Source: Melastoma dodecandrum (taxonomy: Eukaryota > Streptophyta > Magnoliopsida > Myrtales > Melastomataceae). From it: a stretch of 64,000 nucleotides of DNA. Both the position numbers and the translations under genes were made by a program. Of the stretch, positions 20,351 to 33,437 are shown piece after piece. Each line of letters opens with the position of its first letter. Position 1 is the first letter of the stretch. Below the pieces are notes generated by a model that made no database searches, was not told the DNA's origin, and worked only from the letters and a program-made list of their open reading frames with translations. The DNA is taken from assembly GCA_029817715.1 (NCBI GenBank), contig JARUPY010000406.1:62001-126000 (forward strand), read 5' to 3'.

Positions 20351-21005
20351 CATTACATGTGGATTCTTTTCGAACGCTCTTACATTTTCAATCCCCATGT
20401 GGAGAGAAGTCATTGTTTGCGCATGTCATTTCTTGGCTCGGTGCCCTTTGTCTGCCTTCATGGTTGTGTTTGTTTACCGCTTACTAGGCATGTCTAGGAG
20501 TGCCCGAACCCGGGGCTAGGATTTTTAGGGGGGTCACCGAGAGGCCCAGCCTGCTGCTATTCGCGGTATGGTTTTTGGCCGGGGCCCCGCCTCCCTTAGT
20601 CTGAGGGAGGTTTAGAAGCCTTCATCCGAGAGTCTAGTATTGTTTGTCCACTACAGGTACCAGACGCCGCATATGCATTTGGTTGTTACTAAGTGACTGC
20701 TACCTGTGCAGGGACAGGTCTTGTATGCGATAAATTGTAAGAACTAATTTTGTTCATTTTGCAGCGGTTTGGGTTGGTTGCGGGGGTTTCCTCAATTCCT
20801 TTACTCCCTTCCATATTTCTCTATTTACATTATTACATTCATTTGCATTCATTCTACACGAGTGTCTGCTGATCAATAATTGATGTATCAACACATCTAT
20901 TTTTGTTCAATGTCATTACTCTTCAAACGCAAATAACTCGCGTGCGAATTCACCTCATATTAGGATTTGGATTGGATTGTTGTTACAATTAAATGACGTT
21001 CAAGC
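20351..21005 (+). other. O1 leader between primer site and first ORF
   Basis: Non-coding leader, almost identical to 48754-49402 of O2. No ORF of note. Confidence 0.6.
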
Positions 21006-22086
21006 ATGCAGGTTGACCTCATGGAGTTAATAATTCTACGCAAAGTTGTTCCATCTACCGATTTGCTTCGAAGATGGCTCGATGTGCTCAGACTTTCAGA
21101 ATGGGAGTTTGTGCAACAAAAACTTGGAGGTCTCTTTCACCTAATCCGCATGGAGGTCGGCTGGTTCTTGATTCAGCATCTCGTCGCTCGCTGGGATCCC
21201 GAGAGTTATACCTTCAAATTTGGCGCTTTAGAGCTGGCACCGACTTACAAAGAACATGGGGAACTATCTGCAATCCCTCTTCACTCGGGAATCCTCCACC
21301 TGCCCTACGACAACAACCGAAGGAACTATATAGCTCGTCTTCATCAAATCTCTCCAGCAGTTGTACCTAGCTTGTTTACCGCAGAAGGACACATAAACTT
21401 CAACAGACTCTTCGAGTTGCGTAACATGCCGTATGAACCACACGTAGGAGATGGTCAAGGCTCAGCGAGGGCATTTGTTCTCTTGTTCACAGGGACGATA
21501 CTCTATTCGTACAGTGAGGCATTACTCAGAAAGCGAACGGTCTATTCTGACGAAAGCGATCCTCGAAGGAAGGCCTTTCCTTCCCAATTTGGTCGGCGAA
21601 ACAAATTACAGCCTCACTCGGATCGCGCGCAGAGCTAGAGATGGTTTGCAAAATCACAAGTTCACATTCAGCCCGACACTACTCCAAGCATGGTACTACA
21701 TCCACATCGGCATCACCGGGGAATCATTCAGACGAGAACAATTTCCCGATTTGCTCGACCGCATATCAGAGCGCGCTCGGCTTCCGACTCGTACCTTTGC
21801 AGGGGTTCGAGATATTTTCCGCTCTCTAGATCCAGAGGACTTCTACCGGATGGCCAAATGCTTTGACGTGGACTGGGCAATCATAAGCTCATCAGATGGA
21901 GATTATATCCCGATCGTCGGGATCACCGGGACGTCCTACTACTGTCTGGCTCGTGTCAAGCACCAGTTCGGGAGAACTCCGCGGATCATAACAGCACCAA
22001 ATAAACCATTTGATCCAATCGACCAGGACAACCCACCACCAAGGGGCGTGATTCGGCAAGCAACGGTACACCTCGCACGCGTGTGA
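21006..22086 (+). pseudogene. O1 extra ORF before gag (DUF7745-like), frameshifted
   Basis: About 360 aa when read across one frameshift. The front part has LRRWLDVLRLSEWEFVQQKL, RWDPESYTFKFGALELAPT (the WDP..F.FG..EL.PT signature of DUF7745 proteins) and FNRLFELRNMPYE. Near 21543 one extra base, relative to O2, shifts the frame. The rest reads ILEGRPFLPNLVGETNYSLT, ARLPTRTFAGVRDIFRSLDP and FDVDWAIISSSDGDY. Ogre elements carry an ORF here whose role is unknown. The domain name is by recognition. Confidence 0.75.
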
Positions 22087-22483
22087 ATGACTCTCATGGA
22101 GAAAGAGTTCGAACCTTCCTCAAAATGTCAGAAGGACATCGACTCCTAGTCAGCTCGTTTCCAGAGGAAGCGCCTCACTCCCAAGGATCGCATTTGAAGA
22201 CTGACTCTATCATAATGGGCTTGAAGGACCATTTCATCTTTTTAGTGCTATTTGTAATGAACTTCAGCTTATATGTCATTTCGCTAACTTGCTTTCTCTC
22301 TCTTGGATTGAGTTCATTGTAACTACGATCCAATCCTTGCATTAGACATGATCATGCATCATTACATATCATGCATCCAATGTATAACATTATTCGATGC
22401 TGACTCAACTCTTTTAACCCCAAGGTACCAAAATTAATCTTCCGAGGACACGTCCGTTCGAGCTGCGAAGCCGGACGATACGC
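22087..22483 (+). other. O1 spacer between ORF1 and gag
   Basis: About 400 bp, shared with O2 (50457-50897). No ORF of note; possibly the gag leader. Confidence 0.5.
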
Positions 22484-25400
22484 ATGGCTAGCTCAAGAGT
22501 TTCCTCGACTGATACGATGACGTCCAACAAAGGATCATCTGCAACGACCGCTACTTCAACTCCCATCGTCATCGTGTCTTCATCAGCAGCAACACCAGTG
22601 GTTTCCCTGGAAACTTTTCCACCACTGTCTTCCCAAGCCACGGTATTCACCATCGGGCGGTCATCAGGAGGAAATGCATCTCCGATATACATCCCACCGA
22701 TGACTTTCACCGCATCGGCAATACAAAGATCAACGGTCCCAATCGCTGTGTCATCCCCTCCGACACCACCTGCACCGGCCCAAAGCGCCGACGACAATTC
22801 CCTGGGAAACAAAGTTGAATCATTCACTGCAGAGTTGTCATCTTTGAAGACGATGATGACTGAGCTACTCCAACGACATACTGCAGCCATACCTGCTCCT
22901 GTTGTCACCCAAAACCCCCATCTTCCTCCTATCATGCCTGGATCTACCACATCTACTATGCCACCTTACTACCCACATTTTCAACCAAGTCTAATCGCTT
23001 CATCAAGCCTTCCGTCCCCTTATAACCTTGCCATCCCCGGATCCGCTATCTCCGCAAGTATAGCACCCTTCTATAACACATGCATGCATGGACCGCCTTT
23101 TCCGTCAACCACAACACCACCATGCCTTCCACCATACTACCCTCAACCATCCGTACCAGGGCCAACTCCCTATCAATCAGCACCACTTGGGCCATCACCC
23201 TAATTTCCTGTCACCCCTACAACTGCCGGCTTCGGGATCCCCATACCGATCACAACGCCCTTGGCAGCACATGCGGGACCGGCCGTGCCAAACCTAAGAA
23301 ACCGTAACGCGGCTACCGTGAATGAACTATTTGGTGAACAGCAGCAGGCCGACGCCTTCGAGACAAGACTTGAGGCTAAGATTGCCTCTATGCAAGAAGA
23401 AGATGCGCGTCGTATGGCGAGGATGGAAGAGCGCCTCAATGCCATTCAGGGACACCGAGCTCACAACTGGGAGTAAGCTGGCTACTAGATTCCCCAGATT
23501 CAGATCCCACCAAAGTTTAAAATGCCTGAATTTGAGAAGTTTCGAGGGAACGGATGTCCAGAGCTACATCTCAAGCACTTTTGTCACAAGATGGCTGTGT
23601 ACCCGGCAGATGACAAGCTTCGCATTGCCATGTTTCAATAGAGCTTGGCAGAATCGGCACTGCACTGGTATTACACCAAGGATGTGAGCCATTACGCAAC
23701 ACTCAGGGAGTTGGCTCTCGACTTTCTTAATTACTACAGTTTTAATGTAGAAATGGCACCAATGATATCAGACTTGCGGAAACTGAAAAGGTACCGCTCC
23801 GAGGACATCAAACAATTTGCCTATCGGTTCAGGGAGATGTCTTCGCGGATTAAGCCAGCTTTGAAAGAAAAAGAGCTGATAGATGAGTTCTTCCAACTCC
23901 TCCCGCGTGAATACTTACCCTACATGATTAGTCAGACCATCACAACCTTCGCCCAAGCGGTCATCAATGCTGATAAACTCGACGGGGTGAACCGAGAAGG
24001 CTAATTCCGTCCCCTTCAGTAAAGCCAGCCGTCAAACCAAAGCCTAAGGAGCTCGTCGCAGCTGCGGAGCACAATAAGGCAGCGGCATCTCCGACTTCAT
24101 ATGCGCCGAGGTCATACGCTGCAGTTACCATTAGACCCCCCGTGCTTGTGATGGCCAATCCTAGACCGCCCGCTCCCGTGATGATGTACCAGCAGCCAAG
24201 GCCTGTACGACAGGATGGAGGACCTGGTTCCGACTCTTGATCCATTAGATGTCATGTTCACCCGGCTGAGAGACATGGGCTTCATCTCACCCGTGGACCC
24301 CAAACCGACCAACCCTTCATCTTTTGGCTACAACCCCAAGGCGAGTTGTCAATATCACTCTGGAGCACTGGGGCACGACACCAAGGATTGCATCGCGCTC
24401 AAATTCAAGATTCAGAACTTGTTGGACGACGGCATCATTACGCTCGCAACACCGGCCACCACTCCAAATGTCATGAACAACCCATTGCCCGAACACGTCA
24501 ATTACGTCGGGGCAAACCCCTTCGCACCACTGACTGATCATGAAGAAGATGTGCATTTACACGAGCTGGAGCAAGAGACCATTGAACATGCTAATGTAAC
24601 TGAGGTCAATTGGGGACGAGGCTGGAGACGCCGACCTCGTATGTGCACTCACTATATATCACCTAATGTGACTATACCCCTGAACCTTATGCCGACATAT
24701 ATTAGACAGGCCAAGAAACCGCACTTCCGGGTTCCGATTGTACCTCCTAGAATTGAGGTACAACCTCCGAGAAAGCAAAAGGAGTCTGATGTTGAGAAGG
24801 TGGATGATACGGAGGACAAGACTCATGAGTCTGAACGAGAAGAGTATATCGACATGATCGAGTCCAACCATAATCGTGGTCGAGGACGAAGCCGAGGATG
24901 TGGACATGGACGCGGGTCCTACGGAGGAAATACATTTCCTTTTCAGATGCATGCTGCTATACCGGACATTTTCCCCCAAGTAATCCCTCGAGCACCATAT
25001 GTCTACATCCCATTGGGTCCAGCACAACCGTAGATGTCGCCACAAGCACCTGCACCGATACAGATTGAACCAAGGAGTCCAATTGTCATTGGTTCAAGTG
25101 GCAAGGCATCCAGCCCAGAAGTCAAGCTCATTACCCGTTCAGGAAGAGTGGTACCGGCTCCAGAATCCCAACTGTAGCCTGAGTCTTCAAAGCCCAAGGC
25201 GCCATGGAATGAACAAATTCGCAAGGTGATATACTCAGTGAAAGAAAGCGACTATAACAATGTGGAGCAGCTGAGGAAGCAACCCGCCCATATCTCTCTC
25301 TTCGACTTGATCCATTCTTCCGATAAGCACAGGGAGATGTTGGAGAAATTTCTAGCCGCAGTACACGTACCGGAAGAGATTGAGGTCAACGCGCTAGACT

Positions 25401-26343
25401 CGTACATGAACGGCATGCTGGCAAACAATGCCATCACATTCTCGGAAGATGACCTCCCGGAAGGAGGACGGGACCACAACAGCGCTTTGTTCATCACGCT
25501 CAAATGCCGCGATACTATTGTTTCCAAGGTGCTCATCGACGGAGGATCCGGAGTCAACATCATCTCACTCGATGTGGCTCATAAGCTCGGTATCAACATT
25601 GAGAAACTCCCACCTTCAAACCTGACCATTCGAGCTTTTGACGGCGTAAAACGTCAGGCCCACGGCGAGGTGACCCTAGAGATCAAAGTAGGGCCCGTTC
25701 TCTTCGTCTCTGTATTCCAAATTCTTGAGACTGCCGGATCCTTCAACATGCTGCTAGGACGTCCGTGGATCCATCAAGCCAGGGCAATCCCTTCGACTCT
25801 ACATCAGATGGTTCGTTTTCCTTCAGATGGCAAGCTAATCACAGTTAAAAGGGAGTGTACCATGGAATTATGCCACGAAATTGACATGCCGTACGCCGGA
25901 GAACCAAGTGGCGAACCATCGACAGCTCAAGCTTTCGAGATGGTAAACATGGTCAAGAGGGACTTCAGGTCAGATCCCCTAATGGGCCGGGGCAACCGCA
26001 GCGCTGCTCGACAGTTCATCAAATTCGGATACCAGCCTGGTCAAGGACTCGGAGCTCAAGCGCAAGGCATCCGACATCCGATCGACATACCTACCCAGTT
26101 GGGGACATGCGCTCTCGGATCCAAGGGCAATGAACCCCGAAGGCCTAAACTAACAATCCAGGACATGCGCGCTGGTGGCAAGTCAGCCATCCCTTTTATT
26201 CGTTCGTCAACAACGACAATGGAAGGTGAGATCCTCTCCGAGCAGATGGAGGGAATGAAGATTGAGGCACAAGTGCCCGAAGAAGAAATCAACATGATGG
26301 AAGCGTCGAACCCAACTGAGTCAGACATGCCGCTCGATGGGTG
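22484..26343 (+). pseudogene. O1 gag-protease with G-patch, broken
   Basis: Starts MASSRVSS. The first 240 aa are Ser/Thr/Pro-rich and low in complexity; the frame then breaks at TAA 23201-23203. The gag core reads HKMAVYPADDKLRIAMFQ, SALHWYYTKDVSHYATLREL, KRYRSEDIKQFAYRFREM and LIDEFFQLLPREYLPYM. A zinc-knuckle-like CQYHSGALGHDTKDC follows. The aspartic protease (frame 25226-26343) has the active site VLIDGGSGVNII and the later LLGRPWIH. A G-patch follows (FGYQPGQGLGAQAQGI). Stops such as TAG at 23639-23641 and 25033-25035 replace GAG in O2. Confidence 0.8.
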
Positions 26344-26652
26344 AACCTTTCCAACTTTACTTTTTGCACTAAGAATAATTGAGTCGAGAATAAATTGCCT
26401 TGCTAAATTCTGGTCGCGGACTAGCAAGGTTGTCCATATGTAACGCGATCCTAGTTAGTGTCGGTGGGATCGGGACGCTGATGATAAAGGGTGAATCTAA
26501 GGAAACGAAGAGGGTCCCACTGAGGCCCGATCCCACAACGTTTTATTTTTATTCTAGAACGCTTGACTTATCATAGTTGTCATGTAGTATAATACTTCAA
26601 ATATCAAGTAATTCGGCTACAACTATGACATTGACTTGTTTCTTTCATGAAG
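26344..26652 (+). other. Intron-like gap between protease and RT in O1
   Basis: The protease frame stops and the RT frame opens only after TTTCTTTCATGAAG at 26639-26652, a pyrimidine-rich stretch ending in AG. The next base starts NGALDILENN in frame with RT. Ogre elements are known to splice an intron here. O2 has the same layout. The donor site is not certain from sequence. Confidence 0.55.
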
Positions 26653-29600
26653 GAATGGCGCCTTAGACATACTTGAAAACAACCCCCAACAAGATGAGGT
26701 GATTGTAGATAACCCGAAGTCCCTCGATGGATACCATGGTCTTGAGCTAGGTCTCCAAGGACATGAAGAACCAAAGGAGATAACATTGCAAAAGCCCAAA
26801 TCAATCAACATTGGAACGGACGATGAGCCCAAAGAGCTACACATCGGGGCCGATCTCCCAACAGATGAGGCCGAGAGTATCGTCAACCTACTCAAGGAAT
26901 TTTCAGATATCTTTGCTTGGACGTATGCGGACATGTCAGGACTAGACCCGGAGATAGTGGAGCACAAAATCCCCACTGATCCACTAATTCGTCCCACTAA
27001 GCAGAAACAACACCGGTACAAGTCCGAGCTAGCTCTTGCGATCAAGGAAGAGGTTGACAAACTTCTCAAGGTCAACTTCATTTAGGTAGCCGAGTACCCA
27101 CAATGGGTCGCTAACATAGTCCCCTTAACAAAGCGAGTCCCAAAGATGACTTCCCTCTACTGCAGGACTTGCTAGTAGACAATACCGCTGGTTTTAACAG
27201 GTTTTCTTTCATGGATGGATTTTCCGGGTATTACCAAATACGTATGGCTGAAGAAGATAAGGAGAAAACAACTTTTACAACACCCTGGGGCACGTTCTGT
27301 TATCGGGTCATGCCTTTTGGACTCAAAAACGCTGGGGCAACTTATCAATGCGCAATGGTGGTCCTATTCCAACATGATGCACCGAGAAATCGAAGTTTAC
27401 GTCGACGATATAATCGCGAAATCCAGAGCAGAAGAAGACCACACCATTGTCCTCCATAAGCTATTTGAACGACTTCGCAAGTACAAGCTTCGTCTCAATC
27501 AGGCCAAATGTGTCTTCGGGGCAACATCAGGCAAACTTCTAGGGTCCGTTGTCAGCAGCAAAGGCATCGAAATCGACCCGGACAAAATCAAGGCAATTCG
27601 CGATCTTCCAGCACCAAAGTCAGTTAAGGAGATTCGAGGTTTCATGGGTCGTGTCAACTACATTGGAAGGTTCATACAAACTTGCCAGACACGTGCAAAC
27701 CCCTGTTCAAGAAACTACGGAAAGATGTCAAATTTGAATGGGACGACGATTGCAAAACCGCGTTCGAGCAGATAAAAGCCTACTTAACAGAACCACCCGT
27801 CCTCATCCCGCCAAAGCCGGGGCACCCTCTCACGCTCTACCTCACAGTTCGAGAAGAGTCATTTGGAGCCGTGCTTGCCCAACAGCTGCCAGGCACCAAA
27901 GAACATGCGGTATATTACTTAAGCAAGAAATTCACGGATTGCGAGTCTCGGTACACTGTGTCAGAACGTATCTATTGCGCACTCGTCTGGGTGCTGCACT
28001 GACTCCGACAGTACACTCTCCACTATGAGATCCTACTTGTATCTGAAAATGATCCCCTCAAGTATCTCTTCAACAAACCAACATTGATATGAAGAGTCTC
28101 CAAGTGGCAGTTACAGCTAGCTGAATTCGACATTAGATTCCACTCAACTAAGTCAATCAAAGGTAGAACAATCGCTGATCACATTGCGGAATATCCAGGG
28201 ACAGACAATTCACCTTTGGAAATCAAATTACCAGACGAAAACATCTTCCTCACCGAGTCACAGCAGAGGTGGATAATGTATTTCGACGGGGCAGTCAACT
28301 CTTCCGGTTCAGGTATTGGAGAGGTGGTAATATCCCCAGACGGATAATACTATCCAACAGCTGCTAAAGTCATTTTCCCCTGCACAAACAACATTGCCGA
28401 ATACGAAGCATGCATCCTTGGCCTATTACGTGCACTCGATATGCGAGTCCGATTTCTTGACGTTCATGGAGATTCAACACTCATCATTTCCCAAACAAAC
28501 GGGGCATGGCGCACACGGGACCCAAAGCTCATCCCATATCAAGACTACCTACAAACACTAGTTCGCCAATTCGTTGATATTGAGTTCAATTACCTCCCAC
28601 GGGCAGATAATCGTTTCATAGACGCTCTTGCTGTTCTTGCATCAATGATTCCATTAGCAGGAGAAATGGACATAGAGCCTCTTCGCATCGACCTCGCTGA
28701 AGACCCAAGTTGTATGCATGTCGAGCCCTGCCAATCTGAGGACTCACCACCATGGTTTGCAGACATCAAAGCTTACCTAGAAACGGGTGCTTTTCCCCAA
28801 GGCAGCACGGGAAAGGAACGCAAATTCATCCGAAGGATTGCAAGGAGCTACTTCCTTAATAGCGACGTGCTCTACAAGAAGTCCTTCACGACAGCCCTCA
28901 TGCGGTGCGTCGCCAAACAGGAAGCCCAAGCCATCATCTTTGAAGTCCATGAAGGCGTTTGTGGGCCACACATGAACGGTTATGCTCTCGCTCAGAAAAT
29001 CATGCGTCAGGGATACTATTGGCTCACAATCGAGGCCGACTGCATCAAATACGTCAAAACTTGCCACAAATGTCAGATCAATAGCAACAAAGTGCACGTC
29101 CCTCCAACAAGGCTCTACCCACTGTTTGAACCGTGGCCGTTCTCAATGTGGGGCATGGACGTCATCAGACCGATTAATCCCAAGGCATCAAATGGACATC
29201 GGTTCATACTGGTCGCCATCGACTACTTTACTAAATGGATCGAAGCACAATCATTCAATGAAGTCACCGCGAATAACATCGTATATTTCACGCGGACAAA
29301 CATCATTGCCAGATACGGAGTTCCAGAGCTACTCGTCACTGACAATGGCACAAACTTCAACGGCAAACAAATGGATACTCTATGCAATGAATTTCGAATC
29401 AAACACCTGAACAATTCACCATATCGTCCACAAATGAACGGCGCAGTCGAAGCTGCCAACAAAAACATGAAAAGGATTCTTCAGAAGACGGCAATCACAT
29501 ATCGAGATTGGCACGATAAGCTTCCTTTCGCATTACTCGCTCATCGAACGACGATGCGCATTTTGACTGGGGTAACTCCTTTCGAACTCGTCGATTGCCC

Positions 29601-30000
29601 ACAAGTAGTCATTTCAGCAAAGGTTAAGCTACCTACTCTCCGAATCTCGTCCCAAAGCAACATGACCAACGAAGAGAAGGCCAATCACCTGCTCGCCCAC
29701 CTCAACTTCATCAATGAGAAACGACTTGCTGCAATAGACTACATGCAATGTTATCAACAACGCATGTCCAGGGCATTCAATAAAATGGTCAAAGAGGTCA
29801 AATACAAACCAGGAGACCTCGTCCTCAAACGAATCTTTCCAAACGTCAAAGATCCTAAGGGAAACTTTGCTCCAAACTACGAGGGACCATTCGTCGTCAA
29901 ACATGCTTTCTCGGGAGGAGCGACCATCCTAACAAAGATGGATGGAGGAGAATTGTCACAACCAATCAATGCGGACGCTCTCCGACGTTACTACACCTAA
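26653..30000 (+). pseudogene. O1 RT, RNase H, second RNase H and integrase, broken
   Basis: RT: FSDIFAWTYADMSGLDPEIV leads into the domain; FSFMDGFSGYYQIRMAEED and the catalytic IEVYVDDIIAKS remain. About 48-50 bases near 27125 that carry VIKKNGKVR..VDYRDLNKA in O2 are gone, and GAG became TAG at 27085-27087. RNase H 1 (27830-28000 on) has FGAVLAQQLPGTKEHAVYYL; stops lie at 28000 (CGA in O2) and 28090. The second, archaeal-type RNase H (28277 on) has MYFDGAVNSSGSGIG with a stop at 28345 (CAA in O2). The integrase has the HHCC region ending CHKCQ, then MDVIRP, VTDNGTNFNG and MNGAVEAANKNMK (D, D, E), and is open to 29998-30000. Confidence 0.85.
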
Positions 30001-32160
30001 ATGGTACAAGAGCTCCTCACACGAATGGTTCATAAATCCCGTGACAAAGGCGAGGGTGGCGGAGTGGAAAAGGTTCAAGCCAAAAGCTTGTGGAAGTTTC
30101 GTCAATCCTTTGATTCCTTCGGATGAAGATGCAATGACGAAACCATACAAAAAGGGAGTACCAAAACTTTACTTCACCCTTTTTATCGATGAAGTTACAT
30201 GAACAAACTTCATTTTTACTCTAACAGAAGCAAGTCACATGAACTACTTGTTTCTCGATATCTATTTGATATATACATGAGCTTCCTTACAAAATAGACA
30301 TCGGGCAGGAGTAATCTTCGTTAATCCTTCGATTCCATTGGACGAAGATGCAATGACGAAACAAAAAAGGGAAGTATCAAAGCTTTACTTCATCTTTCAT
30401 ATAAACGGAGTTACATGAGCAAACTTCAAGAAAAACAAGTTACATGAGCTTACTTGTTATCTGTCCTTTGCCTTGTGTAGGTACATGAGCATCCTATATT
30501 ACAGACAAAGGCGTGGGCGGTTGGGTGGAAAATTTAGAATCAAAGTTTCGGAGTTGCCTTTGTTGTCACCAAGGATGATCATACCAAAAGGGAGTATCAT
30601 CTACACTACTTTCTAACAAATTTCTTATCATTCCCCAGACGGAATCATACCTCCATTTCCCCAGCTGGAGTTGGTTACAAACACCGCAAGAGTAGAATAT
30701 ACGAGCATATTCTTCCAGAACGACCATCGAGATGGGCATATTCATCTTATATCTCCAGCGAATAGCCAATTGCACATGAACTCCACACAGTACGGTACAA
30801 ACTCTTAGGCAACGGCGCGGGTGGTCGGGTAGAAGCCATTCCGAGTCTAATCTCAAGGACCATGACTGGGGCATGAAAGTGCAAACACCTTCCCCACGAA
30901 GCTTGCACAAGAGCACCACCTCAATATGATATATTCAAAGAGGTTTGCGTACCTGAACCTATTCATTTTGTTTACCCATTTGCATAAAGTTTGAAAATAT
31001 TTTTGATAATAAGAATGCCTCTGAGTGAGAGTGGAGAAGGCAAACCCCCTCCTAAACACCTACCCCAAAGTGATGAGTGCAAACACTACTAGGGTTCACC
31101 CACACAAGCGTCCGGGTGGACAATGAATCCTTTGACAAAAGATGCTCAAACTGGGATGAGATCGAGCATTTCTTCTCTATCCCAAACTCAAAACATCAAC
31201 CATTGGTAGCCTTTTTTCCGAGCCAAATTTGAAGTTTCTACATACACTACTCCCACAGAGTCTAAGGACCGCCTCACATTGAGGTTAAAGGAGATCCTGT
31301 AGTTAGAAACCGGAAGCAACGGACCGTATAGGCAACACTTCTTTAAGGTTCAAACAAAAAGACACTATCAACAGTCAAGCTTGCCAGTTGAGTCGTCCCC
31401 AAGGATAGAATTTCACTAATAACACGTAAAAACATACAAATTCCCAAGGAGTCCAAAGCATCTACAAAAAGATTATCAGAAAAGAGAGCAGTGCGAATCC
31501 CTACGATTCAACAGAGAAAAGCAAAATCAGTGCAAAGACCAAAGTCTTCAAAAGCAAAGCGCAAAGATGAAAGTCAAAAGAGCATAGTAAAGCACCGGGG
31601 CCAACATTGACGGTCGCAAAAGCAAAGGTGTCATATTCCCAAAGCGGATCATCGGCACTTACTTGTGAGCCAATTATTCATCCCCAACGGAATGCCTAAA
31701 CTGGCGAGCTGTCTGAACGATGGAGAATTTGCTTGAACGGTGAAAGCTTTATGGTTAAGTAGCTTCCGATGAGGTCCTTAGACTCCTTTCAAACGACGAA
31801 TTTAAATCTTTAATCTAAAGGCCTTCTTCCAAAGCCATATTACAACCAAGACAAAGACTCCTTCGACTAGTACTTGAGCATCCAAGTCAAGGGAACTCTA
31901 AAATCCAACCATGATAGCTTCTAGAAATAAGAGCGAACCGTGAGAAAAGTCAAAATCCCTTCGCTTGTTCTCGCTCGAGAATAATTTTAGTTGAACGATA
32001 TGCATGAGTGTCATTTGCTTATACTTGTCTTTCACAAGATTTCATTTATATCTAACTACTTTCCTGTTGTGATTCCAAGGTGCAAGTTCCATCAAGATCA
32101 TAATTTATTAATTTTGGGTATTTATGATATCTTTGCGAGCAAACCTTCTTGGATTCTCTC
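30001..32160 (+). other. O1 3' region with degenerate ACATGAGC-type repeats
   Basis: 2.2 kb between integrase stop and right LTR, non-coding and matched by 58447-60845 in O2. It contains many spaced variants of GTTACATGAGCnnACTT (for example at 30188, 30412, 30446, 30482). Its function is unknown; long repetitive 3' regions are usual in Ogre elements. Confidence 0.6.
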
Positions 32161-32175
32161 GCAAAGAGGAGCAGC
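32161..32175 (+). promoter_or_regulatory. Polypurine tract of O1
   Basis: GCAAAGAGGAGCAGC directly before the right LTR, where plus-strand DNA synthesis would be primed. Confidence 0.65.
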
Positions 32176-33404
32176 TGTAAATACCCCAAATTTCTTATCT
32201 ACTCAGCCAAGGCGTACGCATTCCACGACGAAAAGAGGAGATGCAATCATCGAACGAAGTGCACTCTCTACCGATCTTATTCTGTGCTTCCAAATTCATT
32301 AAATTATACAATGTAGAAATTTAGTGTTTGGGCTTGCAAACAATTTTAAATAAAAGTTTTCCAAACAACATGAGCATTTTACAAGTAAAGTGTTCTACGC
32401 ATCCATTTAGCCATGATTTTTTAGATTCCCGTGATTTTTATAATTATTTGCTATGCCACCGAATCTTCCAATTTCATGAAATTATCTTTCGTGGAATATT
32501 GTTTTATTATTTACTTACCTTTTAAGAAATTGGACATTGCTTTGAGACACAGTAACAATGGCGGCAGCGAAACCCCCCATAGAACCAGCCCAACCACAAT
32601 CGTCTCAAACATAGAAAAAGACGTTAGCATCACCAACTTGATTCAAGGAACCATGCCAGCGACGAGGAGCAATGCCAAACTTGACGCCGCACCTCTTGCT
32701 GCTTAGCAGACAGTCTTTCAACCAAAGCAACGAATTCCTTCACAACCCGATCTCATAGTCGAATAAAAGATAGGCGTACGAAACTTCTCGCGGGTGTGTA
32801 TTAACACCGCGAGAAGTCATTTTGTCTTCTGATATATTTGCTTGTTTGTACAGGAAATTAGCCCAGTTCCCCAAAAGCGATAATCAGTGCCAAAAGTCAT
32901 CCTCTCCTCCGTCGGCTTCCCGGCGCTGTGGTCGAACCATCATCATCAAGCGTCCCAACTTCCATTTTCCACGCCAAAGGCCTCCTTTTGCTCGGCGCCT
33001 TAACCAACCCATCGAGTTCGCCTTCGGATGGACAACTCTAACATGCCCAGCCGCCTCGTTTTCCTTGGAATCCCGACCTACTAAGTGGTCATCCCTGCTG
33101 ACACAGAACCCGGGCGCATCAAACATCCCTCGACCATATCGGACTCGTTGCAACGCTTCCTCGACAAGCTCCGTGTCTCAGATTTAAGGTCTTCAACGGC
33201 TGACTCCTTTTCAGCCACCCGTTTCTCCTCCCAGCGACCAGCAATCTGGATTCGTCGGTAGTGACCCAACCTCCAATCTCGCCATTCCCATGGCAGAATC
33301 AAAGAACCCACGAGGTGAAAGCCTGTTTCCCCACCCCTTTGTTCGATTTCAATTTTAAATCAATGGATTGTGCGCAGATGGTTTTGTTTGATTGTTTCAT
33401 TTGT

Positions 33405-33437
<33 letters not shown>

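Noticed and set aside
22414..22950. 178-aa minus-strand ORF with a match at 50831-51364
   Set aside because: Both are antisense to the Ser/Thr-rich head of Ogre gag; they look conserved only because the elements are copies of each other.
26344..28350. Ogre stop codons explained by methylcytosine deamination
   Set aside because: Comparing O1 and O2, some stops are C-to-T (CGA to TGA at 28000, CAA to TAA at 28345, CAG to TAG at 56707), but several are GAG or GAA to TAG or TAA and one is TAT to TAA, so no single mutation type dominates.
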